A stretch of 64,000 nt of DNA from Sinorhizobium terangae (GCF_029714365.1 NZ_CP121659.1:1922001-1986000), one strand, 5' to 3'. Positions 42,870-51,971 are shown, counted from the stretch's first letter. Translations and numbers: made by a program. The notes: generated by a model from the sequence alone, not told the origin.

Positions 42870-43346
42870 TGTTTCTGAACCTCCTGATCCGGAGCGATGC
42901 GCCGCGCGTCACGGCGGCTCCTCGCCCGTTGTTGTTCGTAGGTTCAGTCTGACCCGGGATCTCGAGGAGTGCGAGTAACAAGTGTGTCGTCATTCCGATG
43001 ACGCGGAATTGCAACCGCAACGGGCCGCCGGTCGACGAGAGCGCGATTCTTCACTCCGGAATCGATTTAAGGCAGGCGATCACGATAATTTTAGGTTGAA
43101 TCGACCCAAAAATCATGAACGTGGTCGATCGTAATGAGGTAGAGTGTAACGGGGGCGAACACCGTGCACACTTCTCCTCATTCCGCTTTAGCGCATCCGA
43201 CGGGCAGAACGGCGCGTACTGACGCCCTGATTAATATATTTAATAGCCAGCGCCTCGCACCAGAACGCATCATCTGGCCATCTGCGGGAATATTCAGCGC
43301 CCTGCTAGCGTCATAGCGCTGTCGTGCCAACGGAGGAAGATGAGCT
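42870..43346. other. Intergenic stretch without supported gene
   Basis: About 475 bases containing only a scrap of the RIME hairpin (gaatcgatttaagg near 43061) and an AT-rich centre at 43080-43130. No start, ribosome site or terminator was found. Confidence 0.45.
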
Positions 43347-43565
43347 ATGCCGATCAGACCGCACATTCCCCTTCCCGATGTCGACATGCTCAGCGCAGTG
43401 TTCGAGGAGTTGCTCGAGGATCATCAGATGCTCCGCGCCAGCACCGTGGCAGAGGGTACACTCACGCGCCTGATCTTCAATTATCACCTCGGCATTCGCG
43501 ATCCGGCGCTCTTGAAAATGCTTACCGTGCCTTTCCTGCGGCAGCGTCTGTCAGGAACTCAGTGA
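43347..43565 (+). CDS. Small hypothetical protein
   Basis: A 72-residue protein, helical with a likely dimer helix (LSAVFEELLEDHQMLRASTVAEGTLTRLIF). No family recognised. The ATG at 43347 has GGAGGAAG upstream, which is the main support. It lies before a RIME copy. Confidence 0.5.
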   Translation: MPIRPHIPLPDVDMLSAVFEELLEDHQMLRASTVAEGTLTRLIFNYHLGIRDPALLKMLTVPFLRQRLSGTQ

Positions 43566-43612
43566 CGGGCGGGGAGATCGCCTTTACCCGACCCCGTCCC
43601 AATGCAGGATCG

Positions 43613-43720
43613 ACTACAGCGCCGCGCGTCTTATCAGACGCGCAAAGGACGCTGCAGCACCTTGAATTGCTGCATGCTTTTTTCTTAAATCGGCTACGAT
43701 TTAAGGAAAAATGCAGTAGC
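43613..43720. repeat. RIME copy
   Basis: Ctacagcgccgcgcgtcttatcagacgcgc and the hairpin gctgcatgcttttttcttaa...atttaaggaaaaatgcag. One of the best preserved copies; between two convergent small genes. Confidence 0.85.
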
Positions 43721-43758
43721 GCCCGCCCCATGCTCTGAATGACCGATGCGCCAAAGGT

Positions 43759-43983
43759 CTACGGTGTTTTTCCCGCGAGCGCCTTCATTTCCCTGATGAG
43801 TCGGTCGCGCTCGACGATGTAGAAAGCCAAGTTCATTTCAAACGTGAACAGCAGCTGGCGAGCGATGCTGGTGTCGCTGCCAAGATGCTTTAATTTGACA
43901 ATGATTTCCCGCTGGATCAGCACATGACGGGCGCCCTCGGCGATGCGCCTTTCCGCTGCATCCAGGCGTCGATTGACGTACAT
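43759..43983 (-). CDS. Small hypothetical protein
   Basis: A 74-residue all-helical protein (AAERRIAEGARHVLIQREIIVKLKHLGSDTSIARQLLFTFE, then ERDRLIREMKAL). Similar small proteins occur in many rhizobia; I cannot name a function. The ATG at 43983 follows GAGGTCAG. Confidence 0.6.
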   Translation of the reverse strand: MYVNRRLDAAERRIAEGARHVLIQREIIVKLKHLGSDTSIARQLLFTFEMNLAFYIVERDRLIREMKALAGKTP

Positions 43984-44438
43984 CTGACCTCACCACGGGA
44001 TCAGGGACATCTCATCGCTCATTGTCGCACAAGTCGCGAGAAACGTCGCGCTGTTCATTGGGACGAACGAGAAAAGCTACCAAGGAGAAGCGGCGCACCT
44101 TTCAAACCGACGGCCCTATTGAGAGCCCGCCGCGCGCCCATCAAGCGGGGCCCTACGCTTTCCTTGCCGAAGGCCCCCGCTCTAAATCAATACTGAAATC
44201 ACTATAGGTTTGTGTCGGTGCATGCCGCCGGCACCCTCCCAAAGAGCGGAAGTATCGTCCTCTTTCGCCCCGCGATCCATGGACTTTGGTCCAGCAGGAC
44301 AAGGGACAAAGGTCCCATATTCGATTTTTGCATGAACTTGTGGGGAGAACCCGCCGGGAGGGCGGCGGGCTCCTGTTGGTGAAAGATGTTGCCCGATGAT
44401 CGCGCCACAACTTTCGGTATGTTCATGAAAACGGATGG
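43984..44438. other. Gene-free region with several hairpins
   Basis: No gene. A GGACTTTGGTCC palindrome (44281-44292), a nearby ggacaaaggtccc repeat of the same arm, and a strong cccgccgggagggcggcggg hairpin (44350-44369) follow each other within 100 bases. The order suggests a structured transcript or terminator but there is no T-run. Confidence 0.4.
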
Positions 44439-44510
44439 CTACTGCATAGGCAGTAACTCAAAGTACCACAGCGTCCTTCGCGCATCTGGCAAGAGGCGGG
44501 ACGCTGTAGG
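44439..44510. repeat. Decayed RIME copy
   Basis: Actgcatagg...aactcaaagtaccacagcgtccttcgcgc...gggacgctgtagg; only the left half of the first palindrome can be paired. Lies directly after the stop of the DUF1236 gene on the opposite strand. Confidence 0.55.
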
Positions 44511-44518
44511 TCAGGCCG

Positions 44519-44926
44519 TCATCTGACGATCTGGACCACGGTACGCGACCTCGGTTCGACGATCACCCGCTGGTCGTTGACCACGGCCACCGAGTATTCC
44601 GGAGCGTCCGGAATAGGAGTCAGCGCGACCGTCTCGGGAAGAGGCTGGCCAACGGCGATCCGTTTGCGAATGACGACCGATGGCGGTGCGGGCATCTGTT
44701 GGACCTGGGTAATCACTCTTGGCGGCGGCGGTGCCAGAGCGCCGCCAAGTGCGCCTCCGACAACGGCGCCAACGCCAGCACCGACCGGGCCACCGATAAT
44801 GGCGCCCGTCGCCGCACCGCCGGCGATACCTGCAGCGGTGCCGCGGTTGCCATTGTTGCTATTCTGAGCGATCGCGGGGCCACCCAGGAGGGCAGCTGCC
44901 GCAGCGATGAGTATAAGTTTTCTCAT
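44519..44926 (-). CDS. DUF1236-type exported glycine-zipper protein
   Basis: A 135-residue protein. The signal peptide RKLILIAAAAALLGGPAIA is followed by a Gly/Ala zipper (GIAGGAATGAIIGGPVGAGVGAVVGGALGG) and a C-terminal DUF1236 box (YSVAVVNDQRVIVEPRSRTVV). Likely inserted in or associated with the cell envelope. The ATG at 44926 has a perfect AGGAGGT seven bases upstream. Confidence 0.8.
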   Translation of the reverse strand: MRKLILIAAAAALLGGPAIAQNSNNGNRGTAAGIAGGAATGAIIGGPVGAGVGAVVGGALGGALAPPPPRVITQVQQMPAPPSVVIRKRIAVGQPLPETVALTPIPDAPEYSVAVVNDQRVIVEPRSRTVVQIVR

Positions 44927-45100
44927 TGTTACCTCCTCTGTTGGATGAAAGGTCAACGAGCGTAACGAGAGAACTGTTCCAGCCGCAGGACTTAAGTCCG
45001 AGCGGCAAAGCCAAAGGTCCTAGGACGGTTGCGAGCCCTCCGTCTGAAACATATTGTGACGATAGAGCGCCAACGATACCAATAGTCCCCGACACCGCAG

Positions 45101-45556
45101 TTGGCGCGAAAAGTGGTCCCAGAGCCTACCGCGATTGTCCCTTCTAAACCGCTCTGGGACCTCCTCTTTCTTAGGCAACAGCGCCGTGCGTCCTATCAGG
45201 CGCCCAGCAAACCATCGAAAAGCTGCAGCGCTTGTCACAACCGGCCTGAAATTGGTACTTTCGCTGCGTCCACCCTAAAAGAGCGCCCTCTACCCCACAG
45301 GAGCGAGAGAGATGCGCGTCTGCTCGAAGATGCGGCATTGGGTCCTTTCTGGACGCCACCGTTACCGGTCGACCGGGACAAGCTCAGCCCATCGATCCTG
45401 CGTGAACTCGATCAGCGCGGCGACCGTCGAAGCTTCAAGGGTTACGTGCTGCAAATCTATGACGTGCCGGACGGCAAACCGTCCGGTGTATTCGAAATCG
45501 CTTTCTGTTCGAAAACCGGGGCGGCATGCGCGATTTACGAGTCCGAAGCAGGATGA
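45101..45556 (+). pseudogene. Possible gene with disrupted 5' end
   Basis: A frame opening with TTG at 45101 reads through a decayed repeat into a protein-like C-terminal part (LSPSILRELDQRGDRRSFKG, YVLQIYDVPDGKPSGVFEIA). No ATG lies in frame and there is no ribosome site, so either the start was lost in the repeat or the frame is chance. No family recognised. Confidence 0.35.
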
Positions 45557-45694
45557 GCGCGACGCGAAGGGACGCGTCGTCGTGATGACCGAGCCTCATT
45601 GGTTTGCCGCCACCAACCCCCGAGACGCGGCTGGCATGTTCTTCCAGTTGCTTGTGGACTCGACCCCCGCAAGCCTGAGCACGGCGCTCGCAAC

Positions 45695-45795
45695 CACAGC
45701 GCCGCGTGTCGTATGAGACGCGCAAAGGACGCTGCAGCACTTTGAATTACTGGGTGTCTGTCCGTAAATCCGCTGCGATTCAAGGAAACAGATAC
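45695..45795. repeat. RIME copy
   Basis: Ccacagcgccgcgtgtcgtatgagacgcgcaaaggacgctgcagcac is a good first palindrome, but the second hairpin has lost its symmetry (tactgggtgtctgtccgtaaatc...gattcaaggaaacagata). Confidence 0.75.
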
Positions 45796-45810
45796 TACGT
45801 GCGCCGGCAT

Positions 45811-46083
45811 TCATTCGCGCCGCTTGCGAACAGCCAATCCTATCTCCGCGAGCGTTCCGAGCGCGACAGCGAACATGATCCAGTACAGCCCTTCATCGAT
45901 CGCTTCGCCCAACGATGAAACCGTCGTGAACCGCGACACGAGATCCGGATCCAGATAACCTGTCGATATGACCAGCCCGAGCACGATCTGCCAGAGCCCG
46001 GCCACAAGCGCCACGATTGCTACAAGGCGAGCAGCGTATGAAAAACACCGTTCCACCTCCTCCCTGTTGTCGCAGAACACCAC
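45811..46083 (-). CDS. Small two-helix membrane protein
   Basis: A 90-residue protein with hydrophobic stretches LVAIVALVAGLWQIVLGLV and LYWIMFAVALGTLAEIGLAV, ending in VRKRRE. No family recognised. The start is uncertain: the GTG at 46083 has no clear site, and a GTG further in lies right at a GGGAGGAG. Confidence 0.5.
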   Translation of the reverse strand: MVFCDNREEVERCFSYAARLVAIVALVAGLWQIVLGLVISTGYLDPDLVSRFTTVSSLGEAIDEGLYWIMFAVALGTLAEIGLAVRKRRE

Positions 46084-46183
46084 GACGCTCAGGATACCAT
46101 ACGGTCAATGGCGTCGTGGCGGTGTGTGGCCGCTTTGGACGAAAGTGCTGTCGCTTCCAAGCCGTTCGCCGGCGTCGGGAAGT

Positions 46184-47326
46184 TCACCTCAAATTGCTCT
46201 TCGGAAATAGCACGCGATCAGGCTTTGCATTCATTCGCGCCAACATTTCCTTGATCAAGCGTGTTTTGGTACGCCCCGCTTCCTTCGGCGGCACGAGGTA
46301 ACGCACGATGGCCTCGAGCCAGGTGTTTTCACTGACGCGAAAATGAACCACGGGATGCTCCCTCACTTCGAGTTCGTCCACCGGCGTTTTCGATAGCATG
46401 TGCTTATAGACCTTCACCTTCTGGCTCATGATATCCCCGATCTGCTCTTCCACTACCTCTCTCATGACTAGCGCCACGAATTCCAAATCGCTTTCATAGG
46501 CGAGCTGGAACTTGATTTCGTTCCAGACATAGGGAAACAGCGGCCAGGAGTAGTTGAAGACCGGCGTGTCAAACACGGTGGAGTTCGGAAACTTGATGAT
46601 GCGTCCACTCGGATGGTCGGTCCAAAGATATTCGCCGCCGAATTCCCATAACGTCGTGTCGAGATAGCTGACATCAACGACATCGCCATGGGCATCGCCG
46701 ATGCGAATGCGGTCACCAACGCGATAAGGCGCCCTGGCCAGAATATAAATCCACGCGATGAAGCTGGCGATCGGCATTTGCAGCGCAAAGCCGAGAATCA
46801 ATGAAATCAGGCCGAGCGAAACCACCGCCCCGTACCAGTTCACAAATAAAACTGAAATGGCCACGAAGACGATGGCGATGACGACGACCAATCGAAAAAT
46901 ACGTTTCAGGTTGAAACGCGAAACACGATTGGGAATTCGGCCTATCAGAAAGACCTCGATAACGTTCGCCACGGTCAGCAAAACGAAAATGACAAGGGCG
47001 CCCCTGACGTAGTTCCGCACGCGCACCTGCAAAGGTGCGTCAAGCCATTCTATGCGCCAACTGAGCAGCACCTGGATGCCAAAAAGCAGCAAGGCGGCGG
47101 CAGCGAAGCCAACCATCCACCAGACGTCTGCCTTACGAAAGCTGAAGCGAGATTTTTCCTCGGGCTTGTTCGCCTTCTGCTGCATGGTCTGTGGATCAGC
47201 AGTCTGTTGCGCGGCCCGTTCAAGCCGAGAAAGGTTCTCCTGTTCCTTGTCGCGTCGTTCCATGGGTTCTTCACCCCGATATGGCAACCACCCGGGCCAG
47301 GGCTCCTCGTTGCTCGACGGCGGCAT
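46184..47326 (-). CDS. MscS-family mechanosensitive channel
   Basis: A 380-residue protein. The membrane helices include VWWMVGFAAAALLLFGIQVLLS and LVVVIAIVFVAISVLFVNWYG. The pore-lining, glycine-rich MscS helix is AVVSLGLISLILGFALQMPIASFIAWIYIL. The beta domain follows with RAPYRVGDRIRIGDAHGDVVDVSYLDTTLWE and PNSTVFDTPVFNYS. It releases solutes on hypo-osmotic shock. The start may be 47263 (MERRDKE) instead; neither site is strong. Confidence 0.85.
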   Translation of the reverse strand: MPPSSNEEPWPGWLPYRGEEPMERRDKEQENLSRLERAAQQTADPQTMQQKANKPEEKSRFSFRKADVWWMVGFAAAALLLFGIQVLLSWRIEWLDAPLQVRVRNYVRGALVIFVLLTVANVIEVFLIGRIPNRVSRFNLKRIFRLVVVIAIVFVAISVLFVNWYGAVVSLGLISLILGFALQMPIASFIAWIYILARAPYRVGDRIRIGDAHGDVVDVSYLDTTLWEFGGEYLWTDHPSGRIIKFPNSTVFDTPVFNYSWPLFPYVWNEIKFQLAYESDLEFVALVMREVVEEQIGDIMSQKVKVYKHMLSKTPVDELEVREHPVVHFRVSENTWLEAIVRYLVPPKEAGRTKTRLIKEMLARMNAKPDRVLFPKSNLR

Positions 47327-47516
47327 TCCGGTGATACCTCGCCCTATGGCAAAGCTTGATGGACAGTCCGAGGCAACGCCGTCGTTGTTTCGCAGCCCTA
47401 TGCCGGATCAACATTCGTCCACACGGCCTAAAACAGCGAGTAACCTATTATATTCTACCATGGTCACTTGCCTCCAGGCATTCCTGCCGACGCGCTTGCG
47501 GCGGGCCTTGCGAGAA

Positions 47517-48176
47517 CTAATCTCGATCGGGTGCTCCCAACGGAAAAAAGCTCCGATAAGGGCGTGCCTCGTCGACGACCCGTGCCACCGAGGGGCGGGC
47601 GAGAAGCCGTGCCCTGTAGGCGGCGAGCGCTGCATGGTGTTCGGGAATCGGATGAACCCAGTCGGCATAGAAAAGCGCCGGTGCGGCGGCACAATCGGCA
47701 ATCGTGAACCGACCGCAAGCGGCCCATTCCTTCGCTTGCAGGCGTGGCTCCAGCCAGGCGTAGCACCGGTCGAGCAGGGCACGCGCGTCGATTACGCCGC
47801 GCGGGTCGCGCTCACCTTCGCTGCGCAGGGCATTTCCGACAATCCGCTGCATCGGCGCATGGATATAGTCGTCGAACACGTCCGTCATCATGCGCGCCTC
47901 GAGCGCTTCGCGCGGATCCTCCGGCACCATCGGCGTCCCACTTCCATGGAACAGGTCGAGATATTCGATCACCGCGTTGCTTTGCGTGACTTCCCTGTCC
48001 CTATCGACCAACGCGGGAAATTGTCCCGTCGGCGAGAGTTCGCCCATCCGCGCCTGATTCTCCGGATTGGCGGGATCGACCATCCGGAATTCGAAAGTCA
48101 CGTTCCGCTCGTAGAGCGCGATCAGCGGTTTCCATACGAACGAGGCAAACGGGTGCCCGTAAAGTGCAATCGTCAT
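47517..48176 (-). CDS. Glutathione S-transferase
   Basis: A 219-residue GST. The N-terminal thioredoxin domain is ALYGHPFASFVWKPLIALYE, then GELSPTGQFPALVDRDREVTQSNAVIEYLD for the glutathione site. The C-terminal helical domain has the ERDPRGVIDARALLDRCYAWLEPRL segment and GRFTIADCAAAPALFYADW. Its start at 48176 overlaps the stop of the upstream SRPBCC gene by four bases, so it belongs to the ArsR-led operon. It probably conjugates or protects against electrophiles. Confidence 0.88.
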   Translation of the reverse strand: MTIALYGHPFASFVWKPLIALYERNVTFEFRMVDPANPENQARMGELSPTGQFPALVDRDREVTQSNAVIEYLDLFHGSGTPMVPEDPREALEARMMTDVFDDYIHAPMQRIVGNALRSEGERDPRGVIDARALLDRCYAWLEPRLQAKEWAACGRFTIADCAAAPALFYADWVHPIPEHHAALAAYRARLLARPSVARVVDEARPYRSFFPLGAPDRD

Positions 48177-48652
48177 TGCGCGTCTCCGCCTAGTTGAAGG
48201 GTGGTTTCGATCATGTCGAACTGGATTCCGGTCCCGTGGCATCGATCGGCAGTGCCGTCCTTGCCGTCCAGAAACACGATCTGCTCGGTGTAGGAGACGC
48301 GGGTTCCCTCCCCTTGCGCTTCGAGTTCCAGACTCGACAAGGTGACGGAATGGAAGCGTCCGGAGTGATGCAGGTCATAGGCATAGACGAGGCGCCGGGC
48401 GGGCTCGATCACATGGAAGCGGGCCTCGAAACGCGTTACCAGGCCGCTTTCGTTGAAGCGGCCTTCGAGTACCTCCAGCCCGCCCACGCGAAAATCCATC
48501 GACCGGCGCAGCAATGTCCAACGTTCCGCCGGGCCGGTGAACCACTGTGCCTTGAGGTGCGGATCGGACCATGCGCCGAATACCCGGCTGGGCGGGGCCG
48601 CCCACACGCGTTTCAGTGTGAACGTACCGTGAAAGAAAGGCACTTCCGTCAT
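48173..48652 (-). CDS. SRPBCC (AHSA1-like) protein
   Basis: A 159-residue protein of the AHSA1/START-like fold: TLKRVWAAPPSRVFGAWSDPHLKAQWF then RMDFRVGG-like and IEPARRLVYAYDL, with the final TRVSYTEQIVFLDG. This fold binds hydrophobic ligands in the cytoplasm; AHSA1-type members are commonly encoded next to ArsR-like regulators, as here. The ATG at 48652 overlaps the regulator stop by one base (TGATG). Confidence 0.85.
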   Translation of the reverse strand: MTEVPFFHGTFTLKRVWAAPPSRVFGAWSDPHLKAQWFTGPAERWTLLRRSMDFRVGGLEVLEGRFNESGLVTRFEARFHVIEPARRLVYAYDLHHSGRFHSVTLSSLELEAQGEGTRVSYTEQIVFLDGKDGTADRCHGTGIQFDMIETTLQLGGDAQ

Positions 48653-49026
48653 CAATGGTCTCCTCCCGCCGCCGGATCCGAAGGTCCGGCTTCACCCTTG
48701 AATTCACTGCTTTCGATGAGTTCGCCGAGCCGATCGAACCGGCTCTCCCAGACCTGGCGGCGCTCGTTCAACCAGCTTTCGACACGCCGGACCGCCTCGC
48801 TGGAGATCCGGCATTCGCGCGTGCGACCGCGCTTTTCCGTCACCACGAGCCCGCTCGCCTCGAGCACCTGGACGTGCTGATGGATCGCGGCAAGCGAGGT
48901 GTTGTAAGGCTTGGCCAACTCGCTCACCGAGGCCGGCCCCCGTGAGAGGCGATCGAGAATCCCCCGGCGCGTCGCATCTGCGAGCGCGTGAAAGGCCCTG
49001 TCGAGTTGCTCAGAACGTTCAACCAT
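48652..49026 (-). CDS. ArsR-family regulator of the AHSA1-GST operon
   Basis: A 124-residue winged-helix protein (FHALADATRRGILDRLSRGP, ELAKPYNTSLAAIHQHVQVLEASGLV, KRGRTRECRIS). It lacks the metal-binding cysteines of true ArsR, so it likely answers to an organic signal. ATG at 49026 falls between two CACTTAAGT sites, and it probably represses its own operon. The longer frame to 49053 is not supported. Confidence 0.87.
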   Translation of the reverse strand: MVERSEQLDRAFHALADATRRGILDRLSRGPASVSELAKPYNTSLAAIHQHVQVLEASGLVVTEKRGRTRECRISSEAVRRVESWLNERRQVWESRFDRLGELIESSEFKGEAGPSDPAAGGDH

Positions 49027-49027
49027 A

Positions 49028-49076
49028 CACTTAAGTAACGGTGCGCCTGGCAAAAAGTCAAGCTCTCACTTAAGTG
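49028..49076 (-). promoter_or_regulatory. Promoter with two CACTTAAGTG operators
   Basis: On the minus strand -35 TTGACT (49061-49056) and -10 TTACTT (49038-49033) are 17 bases apart. One operator (CACTTAAGTA at 49028-49037) covers the -10, and a perfect palindrome CACTTAAGTG (49067-49076) lies just before the -35. The two centres are 39 bases apart. Confidence 0.75.
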
Positions 49077-49090
49077 TCTGCGGGCGAGGA

Positions 49091-49771
49091 CTATTCTGGC
49101 ATCTGGAGCACATCCGGGTGCATCAGAGGCGCGTCCTTCAGCCAGATCCGTGCGCCTTCCGGGCCGATGGTCGCCGTCAGGTCGGCGCCGGCCGGCAAAC
49201 GGCCCCAACTCTGTGGCTTCAGTGTTTCGCCACCGATGGTCAGCCTGCCCGAGAGGACGAGGAACTCCAACCCGCGCGTGTTTGCGACCGTGACGGTTTC
49301 GTCGGCCCGCCAGTCTTCGAGCCGGACTTCCTCCCGGCTATCATCGAACAGGATGGTCGCGGCGCTGGCGCCCGGGCGGGGCGTTGTATGTTGGCCCTCG
49401 CCGGGCTGGCGAACGATCTGGGTCTGATCCCCGTCACGGTACTGCCAGAGCCGCACGAAGATGGTGCAGCCTTCCTTCGCGGCGGGGATATGCGAGGTGC
49501 CGGGCGGATTGCGGAAGTAGCAGCCCGCCGGGTAGTCGCCATGCTCATCCTGGAAGACTCCTTCCAGCACGAGGATCTCTTCGCCGCCGCTGTGTATGTG
49601 GCGAGGGAAAGCGCTGCCTTGAGCATAGCGCACGATCGAGGTGGCGCGGGCGACCTCGCCGCCGACGCGGAAGAGCATGCGCCGGTCCACACCGGCCGCG
49701 GGACTTGGCACCCAGTCCAGCTTCGCGCCATGGACGATGACTGGTTTCGACAGGTCGTCGTTTATGCGCAT
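49091..49771 (-). CDS. ChrR-like cupin protein
   Basis: A 226-residue double cupin. The first cupin has FPRHIHSGGEEILVLEGVFQDEHGDYPAG, with the H-x-H-x-G-E metal motif, then PPGTSHIPAAKEGCTIFVRLWQY. The second is degenerate: GLEFLVLSGRLTIGGETLKPQSW. It resembles the metal-bearing part of ChrR anti-sigma proteins, but without the anti-sigma zinc domain. A metal-dependent role is inferred. The ATG at 49771 follows AAGGAGATC. Confidence 0.82.
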   Translation of the reverse strand: MRINDDLSKPVIVHGAKLDWVPSPAAGVDRRMLFRVGGEVARATSIVRYAQGSAFPRHIHSGGEEILVLEGVFQDEHGDYPAGCYFRNPPGTSHIPAAKEGCTIFVRLWQYRDGDQTQIVRQPGEGQHTTPRPGASAATILFDDSREEVRLEDWRADETVTVANTRGLEFLVLSGRLTIGGETLKPQSWGRLPAGADLTATIGPEGARIWLKDAPLMHPDVLQMPE

Positions 49772-49783
49772 GACTGATCTCCT

Positions 49784-50116
49784 TCATAGACATGACTTCC
49801 GGAACCTGGCGTCACCGGACTTCATCTTCTGGCAGGGCTGGCTTCTTGAGCGGCATCGTCTCGATTGGGTGCGCCCGCCGGTCAGGACACTGAAGTCGAG
49901 GGCCCTCTCGTTCTCGCAAGGCGTGCCGGTGATCGATCCGAGTACGCTGCGCTCGGCCACGACGAGATGACCGGCCGACACAGGCAACGGGTCCTTGTCC
50001 GCATCAAGCAGCACCAGCCTGCCGCACGGCGCAAGTCCCGCCATCAGTGACGATACCGCTTCCGCATTGCCGATGGTAGCGACGATGGCCTTTGCTGGCC
50101 ACAACAGAACTGCTTC
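49784..50116 (-). pseudogene. C-terminal fragment of a zinc-type alcohol dehydrogenase, frameshifted
   Basis: The frame reads AIVATIGNAEAVSSLMAGL and GRLVLLDADKDPLPVSAGHL, then ERSVLGSITGTPCENERALDFSV, typical of the second half of zinc-dependent alcohol dehydrogenases. After LTGG the sense shifts frame (IETMPLKKPA) and returns for QKMKSGDARFR at the end. The N-terminal catalytic domain is absent and the left edge is cut near 50116 beside the AraC gene. Confidence 0.75.
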
Positions 50117-50140
50117 CATTTGATCCTGAAGGGCCCTGGA

Positions 50141-51046
50141 TCATTTCAACACCGAGCGTCGCCAGCGACCCGGCGTCTCTCCGACATGCTGCGAAAAGAC
50201 GCGGCTGAAATGGCCCTGGTCGGAGAACCCGCATTGCTCGGCGATGTCATGGAGGGACAAGGACGAATATCGAAGATGCCCTTGAGCGAGCGCGATGCGC
50301 TGTTGCGCGAGCCACTGAAGCGGCGTTGATCCCGTCGTCACCTTGAAAGCACGCGCGAAATGGCTCCTGGAAAGTCCGCATCCTTTCGCCAGTTCCTCAA
50401 GGCTGATGCTGCCGCTCACGTTCGCCATCAGCAAGTCCTTGGCACGGCGCTCCTGCCAGGGCGCGAGACCTCCTCGAGGCAGCCGTCCCTGCCCGTCGTG
50501 CACGCCATAGCTCAATGACAGATGTGACATCAACGCCATGCCGATGTGGTCGATAAACACTCGGCTGGCCGCCGCGGGCTCCTTGAATACCGGCAACAGG
50601 CACTCGCCGAGGCTGTGGACGACCGTATCGTCGAGGGCGGTGCCCCCGGCGGTCCTGAGCTCGCCGGTCGGCCTGAGCCCGTGCTCCTCCTGAAATTTTT
50701 GCAGCGCGTGCCGGGAAATGTAGAAGGAAAGACAGTCGGTACATCCAAACGCCAGCGAAGAGTGCTCCTGGTTGAGATCGCGCAAAAGGGATTGCCCAGT
50801 CACACGGGCAGACATCTGAGCGGGTCGCCCATCGATCCAATAGTGCCAGGACGGCAATTGATTTCGTTCGGTGCACACGAGGTAGGCATCGCTGGTTTCG
50901 AGCCTTACCGGCGTCCCTCCTTCGGCAAATTCTCCAATCAGCCGCGCGGCGGAAAATTCCGGCGCCTGAAAGGTCCCGAACGTCAAGATTGCCGGCTGCT
51001 CCAGGCCTGTGAACTTGCCCAGGCGAGGTGCATAGTCTTTCGCCAT
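50141..51046 (-). CDS. AraC-family regulator
   Basis: A 301-residue protein. The C-terminal pair of helix-turn-helices is in RRAKDLLMANVSGSISLEELAKGCGLSRSHFARAFKVTTG and LHDIAEQCGFSDQGHFSRVFSQHVG. The N-terminal region is unlike AraC sugar-binding cupins and may sense another ligand. The start at 51046 (MAKDYAPRL) avoids the hydrophobic, cysteine-rich upstream part. The broken alcohol-dehydrogenase gene right downstream may be its old target. Confidence 0.85.
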   Translation of the reverse strand: MAKDYAPRLGKFTGLEQPAILTFGTFQAPEFSAARLIGEFAEGGTPVRLETSDAYLVCTERNQLPSWHYWIDGRPAQMSARVTGQSLLRDLNQEHSSLAFGCTDCLSFYISRHALQKFQEEHGLRPTGELRTAGGTALDDTVVHSLGECLLPVFKEPAAASRVFIDHIGMALMSHLSLSYGVHDGQGRLPRGGLAPWQERRAKDLLMANVSGSISLEELAKGCGLSRSHFARAFKVTTGSTPLQWLAQQRIALAQGHLRYSSLSLHDIAEQCGFSDQGHFSRVFSQHVGETPGRWRRSVLK

Positions 51047-51233
51047 CCGTCCGTCCGCTGCTCTGCATGTTGCGACGAAACCCGGCCATCTGAAAATGAT
51101 GATGGTCGCCCTGCCCTCGGATCGGCTGGTCCCGGAGGCGCTTGTTTTTAAAGCAAAAATTAAAGCCGTGGCAAGACCGCAGGCGTTCCCGATTTCGTTA
51201 CTGCGGACGCGGCAGCAGCAGCACTGCGCCAAT

Positions 51234-51956
51234 CTACCAAGTGCAAAGTGATCGCGGCGTCGGCGTCAAGCGTGCCACCTCGATCCTTCGCCAACACTGG
51301 CCGTCCATTCGTGGATAGACCTCTTCCGTCCATTTGGCGTTCTGTCCTAAGCGCTCTCGGTAGCGGGCCAGGCCAGCCTCGTCCTTATGGCATTCGAACC
51401 AAACAAGCACCGTCTCGCCCTCGCGGACGGGGAGTCGCGGAAAGCCATTCGTGCTCCGCTCAGTGACAAGAACAGCATCAACGCGAGCGCCGGCATCCTG
51501 CAAAACCGGAAGCGCCTCCTGGATGAAGAGCGCGGCGAATTCGTCCTCCGTTCCGGGGGCCAGAGAGCAGATAGTCGCGATGACGAGGCCTTCAGCTTCT
51601 TGCTGCTCCACCTCCTCTTTTCTCGCCCGGTTGTGGGAGAACGGCATCACGCCGCCAACAGGCTTTAGCAGCAACACGTTATCTGAGTTGAGCATCGTCT
51701 CGTTGGCAGCCGGCCCATGTTTCTTCCAGATCGCGCTCGAATAAAAGGATTTGAGCGCCTCCGTTCGGGCCTCCATGTCTGCGAAAGAGCGAACCCACAC
51801 GAAGGCATCCGGATCGTCAAGATCGCGGAACTCGCCTTCGACGCGCATGCCGAGCGCTTCCTGCGGTTCGATAAATTCGTTGTCAAACAGCCCGATCAAG
51901 GCTTCCCTCCCGCCTGGACGGAGTCGGTAGCGGCGGAGTTCGAAGACGGTATGCAT
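51234..51956 (-). CDS. NIPSNAP-family protein
   Basis: A 240-residue protein with a duplicated NIPSNAP (dimeric alpha-beta barrel) domain: VFELRRYRLRPGGREALIGLFDNEF, DAFVWVRSFADMEARTEALKSFY, and a second, looser copy in EGLVIATICSLAPGTEDEFAALFI. Function unknown; these barrels often act in oxygenase-like or peroxidase-like systems. ATG at 51956 is close to the divergent TetR gene. An extension to 52022 would run through the operator. Confidence 0.85.
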   Translation of the reverse strand: MHTVFELRRYRLRPGGREALIGLFDNEFIEPQEALGMRVEGEFRDLDDPDAFVWVRSFADMEARTEALKSFYSSAIWKKHGPAANETMLNSDNVLLLKPVGGVMPFSHNRARKEEVEQQEAEGLVIATICSLAPGTEDEFAALFIQEALPVLQDAGARVDAVLVTERSTNGFPRLPVREGETVLVWFECHKDEAGLARYRERLGQNAKWTEEVYPRMDGQCWRRIEVARLTPTPRSLCTW

Positions 51957-51971
51957 GGTAGCCCCACAAAA

